DNA of 64,000 nt from Nitzschia sp. pyKryTriq1 (lineage: Eukaryota > Bacillariophyta > Bacillariophyceae > Bacillariales > Bacillariaceae). This document shows positions 20,216 to 30,000 of the stretch, piece by piece. Numbering within the stretch: position 1 is the stretch's first letter; each line of letters starts with the position of its first letter. The position numbers were made by a program, and so were the translations under genes. The stretch lies in the NCBI GenBank assembly GCA_956465555.1, contig OY101117.1, positions 2,170,001 to 2,234,000 of the forward strand. The letters are read 5' to 3'. Below the pieces are notes generated by a model. The model was not told where the DNA came from and did not search any database. It saw only the letters and a list, made by a program, of their open reading frames with translations.

Positions 20216-21674
20216 TTAAGGAATAGGATCGACCCCAAAGGTTGTGACATTTACGGTTCCAGTTCCACTGCCAAGGCCAACGTCTACTGCAGCCCCGGCT
20301 GCGCCCCCTCTGCCTGGTCCTCGAAGACTTGATCTTGTGACCTGGAACAAGTAAGCTTGGCATTTATTCATCATGCAGCGGCCACTGCAACATTCCAACG
20401 ATTCCTCACAATCAGCGCCCCTCGCCGAACAGTTCTCCTCGGAACCAGTTGGTGTGGAAACAGTAACTGGGGCAGTAACTGGAGCAGCCGTCACTGGGGT
20501 AGCCGTCACTGGGGCAGAAGTTGCTGGGACAGCAGTTACTGGAGCAGAAGTTACTGGAGCAGCCGTCACCGGGGCAGAAGTTGCTGGGACAGCAGTTACT
20601 GGAGCAGCCGTCTCTGGAGCGGCGGCAGAGGAGGGTGCGTCAGTTTCTGGAGCGCTTGTACTAGCCACCGGCGCAGGAGTTGGTTGGCGGGCAGGGCAAC
20701 CAAAATAAGCCGGAGGGTCCATAGAAGTGCCACAAACAGTCGTCTTGATCCAATCATAAGCTAGCGATGTTTGTGTTCCTTTGGTGGGATACCTGCTAGC
20801 TCCACTAGCGGCGCAAGACCCCGAATTCCTGATATTGTAGGAAAGCGACAAAAAGTGAGCAACAAGAGGATTGATATTGGCAAGCACAACCCAGCCATTG
20901 AACTTACATTGCCATGACGCCGACGATTGTGTCATCAGATACAGTTTCTCCTGTTTCAACCATAGGGCCGCCTTCATCTCCTGTGCACTGGCCGTCCATA
21001 CCGACAGAATAGTCCGTCAAGCACATTTGGTCGGAAGGAAGGTTCCGGAACAACGGTCCAGTCGCTTCGCTCACTTGGATCAAAATATTACAAGCCTCGT
21101 CAACAATAGCAATAAGCGGGATTTGCTGCAAGGTAGTGGCAAGCCCAGTGGCCGAATACGAAGTCTGGCCGATTCCAATTGCGTCAATCTCAACAGCTGG
21201 GTTCTCTGGAGGAAAGGCCGGATCCGAATTGACGGTAACCCATTGCGCAGTGGAGGGAGACTCTAACTTCACAATCATTAAATCGTATGACCCTGTAGAA
21301 GGGCTCCAAGAAGGGTGAGTATAGTTGCTAACGATTCCAATGGACTCGCCCAGGTTGGCTGCTGCCTCGTATCCTATTTGCGCAGCGCTGCACAAAGAGA
21401 GAAGTGTGAGGAACAGAAAACAACAACTTCATAGCAGTTCAAAAAAGAGGAAAACCATCAAAACTCACACCGGGATTGGGAAACAACTCGCACTGGTAAT
21501 GATCAGATCTGGAGCAATCAAAGACCCGCCACATTCATGTGCACCGCCGGAACCCATCAACGAGGTGAAATAAGGAAATCTGCCGGGCTCTACATCCGCG
21601 CCACTGATAATTCCACTGCAAGGAGCAGTGAGTGTTCCCAGAGCAACCGAAAGAAGAGCTGATGCTATTTTCAT
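20216..21674 (-). CDS. Chymotrypsin-fold protease homologue lacking catalytic His and Ser, with Thr/Pro repeats and Cys-rich tail
   Basis: Three exons: 21674-21469, 21387-20908, 20828-20216, with introns of 81 and 79 nt, both phase 2; 432 residues. Signal peptide MKIASALLSVALGTLTAPCSG precedes IISGADVEPGRFPY, the usual mature start. The fold is clear (CGGSLIAPD, SYDLMIVKL, DQMCL, GQCTGDEGGP, C-terminal WI helix). However, the His box TAAHC reads TSASC (Ser at residue 63) and GDSGGP reads GDEGGP (Glu207). Asp104 is kept. It should therefore be proteolytically inactive. After the domain comes a long Ala/Pro/Val/Thr repeat (units like VTAAPVTSAP), then a six-cysteine motif C-x6-C-x5-CC-x3-C-x4-C and a Gly-rich end. 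It is the first of three same-strand relatives. Roles known for such homologues elsewhere are binding or decoy functions; none is shown here. Confidence 0.8.
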
Positions 21675-22480
21675 GGTTGGATGTTTGTTTTGTGAATGGC
21701 AAATACAAGTCAAAAAGTTATTGAATGGGGTGAGAAGTGTGAGGTACCTGTACAGGATTTTTTAGCCAGTGGTCGGAATCGAAGCGGGTAAGTCTTGCTA
21801 TGGACATCCATAGAATAAGCAATTAAGAAATTATCACTCGTTGCCATTTTTAGTCGACAATTTAGGCCGAACGAGACACTCCGCATCCCTTTCAACTTAC
21901 GCGCCTGTCGTCGTAATCTTGCTAAAAGCTTGGTTACTTAATTACCAAAAATGCCATCCCTTCTAAGTAATCATCCGGTATGCTAAATGTAGATATACAA
22001 TAATGAATAAAGTGTATGCTTCTTTGGTGGCCTCAAACAACATGAAACACATGAAATAATGATTCATTCCAACCACCATACACAGTATCACTATTGTATT
22101 CTGTAGAACTTGCGTGTCTGAGGTTCGAGGAGCGCATTCCCCCACGCAGACATCATAATCATTATTTATTACAGTACCTGGCACCGGTACAATCTTTATC
22201 TTTGTCTCTGGGACGAGTCTGTACCATAAACTAACGAACTCGACAACCCTAGAGTAGTAGGTGGTGGTCTACGCCCACTCGATCAATCTACTACCCGGAG
22301 TATTTTCAAAATATGCGTCGGAGCTGGCCATCATCACGAGCGGGGAGTGGTGCTCCACTAGCTAGTACTAGTAGCACTACTCCTTTCAAATTACACTGGG
22401 CGTTTACCCTGCATGCAGGCATGGAATCAAGAGCGGTTTATTTACGACGGTACTAGTCCAGGCAATTTTGAGATATGAAC
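21675..22480. other. Intergenic, no gene seen
   Basis: This 806-bp gap lies between two serine-protease-like genes. It contains ACTAGTAGTA-type palindromes near 22240-22290 and 22355-22382 and a GTACC patch near 22174-22192. I see no coding frame. Confidence 0.4.
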
Positions 22481-23574
22481 TCAAGCGCTAGAGGGACCAC
22501 TTGTAATAGGTCCCAATGTTGTTGGTCCTGCCGTTGGTCCAGCTGTGGGTGACGCAGTAGGGCTAGGAGAACCTTGAAATGAAGGATCGGCACACAAGAT
22601 ACTCGGTGGATCTGAAGATAACTCACAAGTTTTGTCTTTGATAAAAGTCGAAGCGCTCGTACGAGATCCAACTGAAGGAAATTCATCCATCCCACAATCA
22701 ACACCCCTGTATTTCGTCAGATGAGAACCAAAGATCAGATGAGTTTTCACCACCTCGATCAAGACTGCAGCTCATTTCCCACTCATGAGAGCTCAACACG
22801 CACGTACCATGAAACTATTCCCACTTGAATATCCTCATCTGCTGTCGCCCCCAGCAAGAGCTGCGGTCCTCCCGAGTCTCCATAGCATTGCCCCCCAGCG
22901 TTGTTTTGTCCTTCGACACACAGATGATCGGGACGAACGAGTATGGCGTAGTCGTCGTTCTTATTCTTGTACGTCATACACTCATCGTTCGGTACATATT
23001 TATTGGTGACCTCTTGTAAAACGTCGGGACGATCGCCCGTGAGGCTAGTGACTCCTAGTCCAATCGTGGTAATGTCGCCTCCTCCGACAGCTGGGAGACT
23101 TTCATTCAAATTAACATGTTTCAAGTATGAAAATGTCGATGGTGATTTGAGCTTAAGTAGCATCTGATCAAATTGTGCTTTGTCGTAATCAAAGTCGGGA
23201 TGTATAAATGTTCCGTCGATCTCTCGTTCTTCTAGGGCGTCTGTGTCACTATCGAGACGTGAGTATTTTCCAATTACCGCCGATTCCAAATCGTTGGTGA
23301 AGCAATGTGCAGCGGTAAGCACGATGTCTGGAGCAATAAGCGTTCCACCACAAATAAATGACCCTCCCTTTCGCATCAATGCGACATAGTATGGGTATCT
23401 GTCCTCATCAGCATCATCCCCACCAATGATAAGTTCTGGTTGAGAATCTGCCAATATCCGCCGAAGGTATCGACGTTCTTTTTTGCCTTGAGCACCTCCT
23501 TCTGTGGCCCCCATTGCTATCGCCAACACAAAGGATGATAAGGCAAAGGCAGTAAGTGGGTATCGTACCATCAT
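22481..23574 (-). CDS. Secreted S1 (chymotrypsin-family) serine protease
   Basis: Two exons (23574-22808; 22706-22481) joined across a 101-nt intron inside the GIVSW|GVDCG sequence; 330 residues. A signal peptide (about 1-22) is followed by a dibasic-rich propeptide, with activation before IIGGDDADEDRYPYYVAL. The triad is complete: H90 (TAAHC), D136 (FDQMLLKL), S234 (GDSGGP). The residue at the base of the S1 pocket (six before Ser) is Gly, not Asp, so specificity is not expected to be trypsin-like. The C-terminus is a short Pro/Thr/Ser-rich tail (SPTASPTAGPTAGPT) and, unlike its two neighbours, has no Cys-rich motif. It is strongly similar to the next gene at 24232-25507 throughout the catalytic domain, so tandem duplication is likely. 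Confidence 0.9.
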
Positions 23575-24231
23575 TTTTGCATTGACCTTCGTGATATCTT
23601 TTTTATGACAAGACCTGGTCTGCAGCAGTACATGTACGGCCGGTATGGTTCATGTTTTTTGCCTCACTCGTCGCTTTCTCATTTTTTTGACGGCGGGCTC
23701 TCTGCGGGTCGGCATCATTATTTTTTTGTCTTTCACTCCCGCCGGCCGTCTATCGTGTAGCCAAGAATTGGATCCAAGATTACTTATGGGGTTTTCTCTA
23801 CTATTGAAAGAAATTTAGCTCTTAGCGCGGGACCGCGGGACACGTCTCGATTTCGACATACGAGTATCGGTACATGTTCATGGAAGATGGAAGTGTCTAG
23901 TAGCTAGAGTACCGGTACACCCATTGGTGTTTCTACGAATAATGCTACACCAGGTTGTGAGAGCATTCCTTACAGTAGACGAATTCTGTACCTGACCATA
24001 TTATGTGGCTCTCATTTGACAATAGATTAGGTGCTACACTAAAGAGGAGTTCGATGCTCTACTAGCTTGAAACTTTCTACTACAAGGCCTTGATACTAAT
24101 AATCAGAAGAAATTCCTTGTCCACGAAAAATCCAGATGCAAGGAATGAAATCTAAATGACGATGATCCACGTCCCTTTTTACTGGATCCCAGGATCCAGA
24201 TTTGGACGAAAGTCAGCTCGCTTAATGCTAG
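23575..24231. other. Intergenic, no gene seen
   Basis: This 657-bp gap lies between two tandem protease genes and holds the promoter of the 22481-23574 gene at its left end. It has scattered GTAC/ACCGGT words near 23865-23925. Confidence 0.4.
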
Positions 24232-25507
24232 TTACCCCCCGCCTGGACGATTGGCTGCACCTGCGGCCCCACCTCGGTTGTCTGCCAAGGACTGTCGCGA
24301 ACTTGAGGCAGATGTCCGACAGAAGCCATTTAAACAGTTCTTACTGCAACAAGCGGCATCGTCTGGACATGGCTGCAGCAGGAAGACGCACCCACTGGTC
24401 TCAGGATTAATCACAACCTGGGGAACTTCGGTAGGCCCCTCACCTGCTGGTAGCGTCGGGCCAGGATTATCTGGAACAACAGGAGAATCGGCACACAAGA
24501 TACTTGGCGGATTTGACGATAACTCACAAGTCTTGTCTTTGATAAAAGTCGAAGCGCTCGTACGAGATCCAACTGAAGGAAACAGATCCGTCCCGCAATC
24601 GACACCCCTATATCGGTGTTTCGCAGAACAAAAAGGCTGAGCTTTCATCTCAATCAAAACTATTACCCAGTGCCTACTTAATACAAAGCTCAACACGCAC
24701 GTACCATGAAACTATTCCCACTTGAATATCCTCGTCTGCTGTCGCCCCCAGCAAGAGCTGCGGTCCTCCCGAGTCACCGTAGCATTGCCCCCCATTGTCA
24801 GCGACGCACATATGATCGGGTTCAACGATATTTGAATAGTCTTCGTCTTGGTCCTTGTACGATGCGCATTCGTCGTTCGGTACATATCTACCGGTAGCCA
24901 CCTGCAAAACGTCGGGACGATCGCCCGTGAGGCTAGTGGCTCCTAGTCCAATCGTGGTAATGTCGCCTCCTCCGACAGCTGGGAGATTTGCATCCAAGTT
25001 CACATGTTTCAAGTATGGAAAGGTCGACGGCGATTTGAGCGTAATTAGCATCTGATCAAATAGTACGTCGACGTAATCAAAGTCGGGATTTATGAATGTT
25101 TTGTCAATCTCTCGTTTTTCTAGGATGTCTGTGTCGCTGTCGCGACGTGCGTATTTTCCAATCACCGCGAACTTCAAATCCTTCGAGAAGCAATGTGCAG
25201 CCGTGAGCACAATATCGGGTGCAATAAGGGTTCCACCACAAACTATAAAAAATTCGTCCTTTTCCATCAAGGCGACATAATATGGATATCTGTCCTCATC
25301 AGCATCATTCCCACCTATGACCCTAGGTTCTGGTTGAGGATCATATGCCAAACTCCGCCGAAGGGACTGCCGGTGTGCAGAGAATGATGATGATGATGAT
25401 GATGATGATTCGTCATTTTTCGTTTCATCAATGCTTCTGGCTTCCGCTACTACCTTTACAACCAAGGAAAGCGAGAACGTCAATACAAAGAATGAACACC
25501 GCATCAT
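24232..25507 (-). CDS. Secreted S1 serine protease with C-terminal six-Cys motif
   Basis: Two exons (25507-24705; 24607-24232) joined across a 97-nt phase-2 intron at GIVSW|GVDCG, exactly where the neighbour is split; 392 residues. Signal peptide MMRCSFFVLTFSLSLVVKVVAEA is followed by a propeptide with a Ser run from an ATG/ATC-type trinucleotide tract. The mature start is RVIGGNDADEDRYPYYVAL. The triad is complete (TAAHC about residue 105, FDQMLITL, GDSGGP). Gly, not Asp, lies at the S1 base. After a Pro-rich linker the tail carries C-x6-C-x5-CC-x3-C-x4-C, the same spacing as in the inactive homologue at 20216-21674, then a Gly/Ala-rich end. The start is ATG 25507; the frame upstream opens only at GTG. 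It probably acts outside the cell. Confidence 0.9.
25386..25411. repeat. (GAT)n trinucleotide run, poly-Ser coding
   Basis: About eight ATG/ATC-type units on the plus strand, read as a Ser run in the propeptide of the protease gene on the minus strand. Confidence 0.85.
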
Positions 25508-26325
25508 CTTCCACACTTCTCAATATCGGCGGATATTATTGTGGCAAGTGGCAAGGCAGGGCCGGCCGATGGAGTGAGTAGACTAATTGGGAATTGGGAG
25601 CTGTTGTGTCTGTTGTGGCTCTCTTTATTCTCTACTCTACTACTAGAGTAGAGAGGTTGTGGTCGTGTAGCACGAATTTGGATCTAGTTTACTGCAGCCG
25701 TTCTGTTGAGTCTTTTATGTGACACGCAAGCAGCACTTCGAACGGACATGCATGCACGAGCTCGCTAGCTCGGACTGTACGTGTACCGGTAGAAGATCAG
25801 GCCCAATCCTTTGTCTTGCGATAAGTGTGTTCGGAAGCAGTATGTCTGAGGGCATATCCACCGGTACCAGCTACCAGCTACCAGCAGGTCTCTATCTAAC
25901 CCAGCACCTCTATCTGCCGCTCTACTCTACTGCACCGACCGGTAGAGAGAGTAGGTATTCGTACCGTTTGGTACCTGGTACCTGGTACCGTCCTCGGCGG
26001 CGGTGGGCCGGCGGCGTTGAATGAAGGACGATCGATCGGGAGGCGTCACCCATCATCAGCCACACACATGCTTGCCGCCAGCGGTCACAGCAGAGGTGTT
26101 GATGCCTTGCTTCGCGCGCACAGCAACACCCGGAGGCTGCAGCTGAAACAGAAGAAAGACCGAAGACCCACAACCCACATTCTGGTATCAAAATACGAGT
26201 AAGCAAGAGCTAATGTCCGATTGAATTGCTACTAAGCTTGCCGACACCCAGAAACGAAATCAACGTATCAATAACAATACTATCGTTGCAGGAGAGCAAC
26301 TCATCACTGAAGTAGACAGTAGACC
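25508..26325. promoter_or_regulatory. Divergent intergenic region, palindrome-rich
   Basis: This 818-bp gap lies between the protease gene and the first SWY/RGLE-family gene. The stretch 25780-25992 is dense with ACCGGT, GGTACC and CTACTCTAC words, including a triple GGTACCTGGTACC tract (about 25970-25990). I see no coding frame. Confidence 0.45.
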
Positions 26326-27828
26326 ATGGGTATCAAAAACCCAATAAAAATCCCTTTGCACAAGAAGAAGGGAGGCGACAAGGTCGCTGACAACCCTCCT
26401 CCGGTCTTCAACAAGCACGCGCAGGGTGACGAGCTTCTCAAGGGGCACAAGAACAGCTATCAGAAGCATGCTCAGTCACCTGCTAACAGTGCGAAAGATC
26501 TGAATTCCAGTAATCATAGCGTAGGAGAAAAAAGCGGACATTCGACATCCAGCACCGCTCTATGGATCGCGGCATCGAACGCGCAGGCAACCAAGCCGCC
26601 CGTGAAACGGATCTCGGAACCAACTGCGAAAGTAACGCGGCAGGTCTCGGATGATACGTACGAGGAGGTAGAAGAGGAGTATTACGAAGAAGAGATCATA
26701 GAGGAGGAGTTCGTCGAGGAGGAGATCCTCGACGAACTGCCTCCGCGGAAAATCACGATTCGCTTTGACGAATTCGATGAGATGCAAACCATCTTGCACA
26801 TCAATGACTATACCAAGCACGAAATCAGCCGGTCCTGGTATAAACGGGACGACTATGATAAGATGGTTGCCCTCGCCCGAAAGACGGCGGAGAAGGTGGA
26901 GGAACGGACCCGAGAACTGGGCCGGAAGATTGACAAGAAGCACTCCAAAAAGATTGAGTACCGCGGCCTCGAAGCGTGGACTTCCATGGGAGCCGCCAAG
27001 GTTAAAATTCTGAAAGAGAGTGCCGTTGAGGCAGTATGGAACGAACAAAGTCGGCAGTGGGATTTGGGGACCAATGATATTGAGAGGATTCGGGAACTCT
27101 ATCAAATCGTAAGCAAAGGGGCACAGCAAATTGCTAATGATCGAGGCTTCTCGGACGAACTTATTGCGAAGCGTATCAGACAGATCGAGGCGCAAGAAAA
27201 GGAAAAGAAGCAGAAGAGGAAGCTCCTTGGAAAGTCAAAGGCTTTGCTTGGCAAGTCCGTCAAGGTAACTGCTGGTGGAGTCGTAAAGACTGCCAAGCTC
27301 GGAGTCAAGACAACCAAGCTGACCGGAAAGGTTGCCATGAGGACAGGAAGAGTGGCCACAAAGACAGCAGTGGCGACGGCAACGCTTGACAGAAAAATGT
27401 TCAAGGAAGCTATCATTCCTGCCAAGAAGAAGCGTGAATGTGAGAAGCAGACTATCAGAGTTGCCTCGCAAGCCCAAACCAAGGAAGATGTGCCAGAAGA
27501 TGGTAGGTCGATGATGCGATGCAGTAAGCAACCTTTCACGTTCAAAAGCGGGTTTCCTAACGCCTGTTCTATTCGTCACAATACATCTTGTCTATTGTCT
27601 GCAGATCATTCCGTGTCAGAGATGCATGAAGATGACGATGAAAGTGCTGCTTCTGACAACGGTAAGGGCACGAAGAAGAAGAAGCTGAAGCTTTTGGGAA
27701 TGGTGCCAATTCCAGGAACGAACAAGACCTACCGAGAAGATCGAAGACAGCACAGAATAGAAAAACGTATTGAAAAGCAGAAGACTCGGCCATCTTGGGA
27801 GCAAAATGTCTCTGCTGGAAAGTACTAG
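26326..27828 (+). CDS. Diatom SWY/RGLE-family protein, paralogue 1 (function unknown)
   Basis: Unknown function; 466 residues after removal of a 102-nt intron (27503-27604, phase 1). Order of parts: a basic head (MGIKNPIKIPLHKKKGG), a Ser-rich region, and an extremely acidic tyrosine-rich patch (about 110-135, EEVEEEYYEEEIIEEEFVEE). The family core follows: ITIRFDEFDEMQTILHINDY, SWYKRDDYDKM, RGLEAW and VWNEQSRQW, through to an Ala-rich helix. Next comes a basic repeat region of Gly-Lys-Thr-Ala-Lys type (about 300-365), and finally SWEQNVSAGKY. The SWY...RGLE...EQ signature recurs across diatom genomes in proteins without assigned function. The intron is stop-free in frame, so it can be mistaken for exon, but the paralogue at 30001 has an intron at the same place and phase. 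A nuclear or cytoskeletal scaffold role is only a guess. Confidence 0.75.
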   Translation: MGIKNPIKIPLHKKKGGDKVADNPPPVFNKHAQGDELLKGHKNSYQKHAQSPANSAKDLNSSNHSVGEKSGHSTSSTALWIAASNAQATKPPVKRISEPTAKVTRQVSDDTYEEVEEEYYEEEIIEEEFVEEEILDELPPRKITIRFDEFDEMQTILHINDYTKHEISRSWYKRDDYDKMVALARKTAEKVEERTRELGRKIDKKHSKKIEYRGLEAWTSMGAAKVKILKESAVEAVWNEQSRQWDLGTNDIERIRELYQIVSKGAQQIANDRGFSDELIAKRIRQIEAQEKEKKQKRKLLGKSKALLGKSVKVTAGGVVKTAKLGVKTTKLTGKVAMRTGRVATKTAVATATLDRKMFKEAIIPAKKKRECEKQTIRVASQAQTKEDVPEDGRSMMRCSKQPFTFKSGFPNACSIRHNTSCLLSADHSVSEMHEDDDESAASDNGKGTKKKKLKLLGMVPIPGTNKTYREDRRQHRIEKRIEKQKTRPSWEQNVSAGKY

Positions 27829-28593
27829 CTGGCTGGATCGGCATGATTCATAGCGTTTCATTTTGTGGTCTGGTCAGCTGGAGTTTGGGGTTTGGGTGAC
27901 AAGACTGTCCGCAGAGGTCTGTGAAGAGGCTTACGAGGTGGCAACTGGTCATCATTATTTCTAAGCAGACAACTTCCAACTATTGGAAGAACAATATCTC
28001 AACCTAGCTCGCCAATTCAACAAAAGCATTCCGCCTGGCCGGCAACACGTGTTCGTGATGTACGAAGTATCACACGTGTTTGCAACAACGTCATGCAAGC
28101 ACGATTGTGAAGAGATTTTTTGGCGAAGGTCCTGTAGAATCGGCGGCTTTGTTTTAGGAGCAATTTCAGGAGCAAGTACAAAGGCTCGACATCATCCCCG
28201 TTGCCGTACAGTATTAAGGTCAAAATAGGTTGTGTTACGCAATCGGGGACGTTATACTATAGGTCACTGCGTATGAAGTTGATCAATAAGAGCAGCTTAA
28301 TCTAGATTTATGAGTTGGGTGGTGAGGGAGAGAGCCTTTACGACGATACTTCGTGTACGAGTACAGTACTGTAGTCCATGACGACTCTCTGCTGATGTGC
28401 AGACGCTACGTACTGTACGAAGCAAGTAGAGCGCTGATGGCTGGATGATACGGGTGAAAAGAAAAGCCCATTGAGTCAATCATTGGACTGTCATACCGCT
28501 TCTTGTACGAGTAATGTCGTTCCGGCGCAAGAGAGATTCATTGCTCTCGACCGTCCAGGTATTCATGGCTCTCGACAGTCAAGGTACAAGTAT

Positions 28594-28674
28594 GGTAGTA
28601 GCTAAATTAGACAGTGCACTTTTGTATGGTAGTAGCTAAATTAGATAGTGCACTTTTACACTGCTTTACGATAC
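28594..28674 (+). repeat. Dispersed repeat, two tandem copies (A, B)
   Basis: Copy A (from 28594) and copy B (28628-28674) share GTAGTAGCTAAATTAGA and AGTGCACTTTT, 34 bp apart. Copy B continues into CTGCTTTACGATAC. The same sequence is found at 36505-36551 and, inverted, at 44248-44293. Confidence 0.8.
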
Positions 28675-29004
28675 GGTAGTCTTTCGGTAGGGACGACGAC
28701 GGCTCCTGTCTACTACCGGTACCGTACTTACTTGTATAGACCGGTAGAAATCGAGACAATGAGGAAACAGTCTCTTGCCCCCGTTATGAAAGCTGCAGCT
28801 CCCCCCCTTATTTCCATCTCGCACGGGAAAATACACGTAATCACGCGCCGGCCGGCTAGTACACAAAGATGCTGTTAAATTTGTTTCTCATCTTTTCATT
28901 TTTTTATTTCTTGCCCTGGCCATGCATGCTGGTACTGTAGATGGTCTCTGTTCGAATAACTACATCGAACGTCCACGGAACGACGGACGGACGCAACCAG
29001 CGTT

Positions 29005-29660
29005 CGCAATTACGCACGATCACGCACGACGCACGTTTCGATCACGACCCAGAGATTCATTCTAAGACCCTCTGAGACAGTCTATGATCCTCCAAGAAAC
29101 TATAAGAAGCCCACAGACTTCTATCGAAATACATGTCAACGATTCAAGAAAAGTAGAAATGAACAAAAGTTCATTTCATCAGTTAGAGCAAGAGCTCATG
29201 GCCGCAAGAGATCTCCGCAAACTTATGGCCGTACGCGCTCCGCATGGCCAACGAAAGCATCAATGCAACGCCGAACATGGCGGACAAAACACGAAGGACT
29301 CCGAACCAAATGTTCTCCGGCAGCGACGTCGCCGACAATCCCAAGAACTGGAGACACTTCGGTTGCCCGACGTACGTGCTCGACAGGGCGCTACGCGGTT
29401 CTACCGGGATCCACCACAAGTGGAGGGACCGAAGCAACGTCGGTATCTACTTGGGTCAATCACCCCGCAATTACGCACGATCACGCACGACGCACGTTTC
29501 GATCACGACCCAGAGATTCATTCTAAGACCCTCTGAGACAGTCTATGATCCTCCAAGAAACTATAAGAAGCCCACAGACTTCTATCGAAATACATGTCAA
29601 CGATTCAAGAAAAGTAGAAATGAACAAAAGTTCATTTCATCAGTTAGAGCAAGAGCTCAT
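29005..29660 (+). mobile_element. Ty1/Copia retrotransposon relic (integrase fragment) flanked by 195-bp direct repeats
   Basis: The plus-strand frame from 29199 reads WPQEISANLWPYALRMANES, INATPNM, RTPNQMFSG, HFGCPTYVLD and VGIYLGQSPR. This is the C-terminal half of a Copia integrase as found in diatom elements. Only about 260 bp of this remains. It is bracketed by an apparently perfect 195-bp direct repeat (29005-29199 and 29466-29660, offset 461). The repeat itself continues the integrase frame at its right copy, so it is probably a tandem duplication within the relic rather than a pair of LTRs. Gag, protease, reverse transcriptase and RNase H are absent. It lies between two paralogous host genes. 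Confidence 0.8.
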
Positions 29661-30000
29661 TAATTTAAGATAGCGCACTTCGTTATCCCACAGTCAAATT
29701 AGTCCTTTAGCCCGAATCCCTGAGCCGCTAGCCACTGCCTAGAACTCACGGATTTTAACAGGTCTCTCTCTCGGCTCTCGGTCGTGTTACCGGACATTCG
29801 TGTCTTTACTCTTGCATGCATAATGCATACCTGTACTGTACCTGTACAGCACGAGTACTATTGGCAGCCCTACCATCGATACGAGTACAACATTGATACT
29901 CGTACTCACCAGGTAAACAAGCACAAGCTGGAAGAATCATCACTGTGGCTCTCGATTCAAGTCCTTCCGTTCCTGTGACGCTGGAAGATTTTGATGAACG

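Larger units (their letters stand above)
27829..30000. other. 2.2-kb gap holding repeats and a Copia relic
   Basis: No host gene is seen. It contains a tandem pair of the dispersed repeat (28594-28674), GTACCGGTAC-rich DNA near 28700-28750, the Copia relic (29005-29660), and a GTAC-rich patch near 29829-29905 just upstream of the second SWY/RGLE-family gene. Confidence 0.6.
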
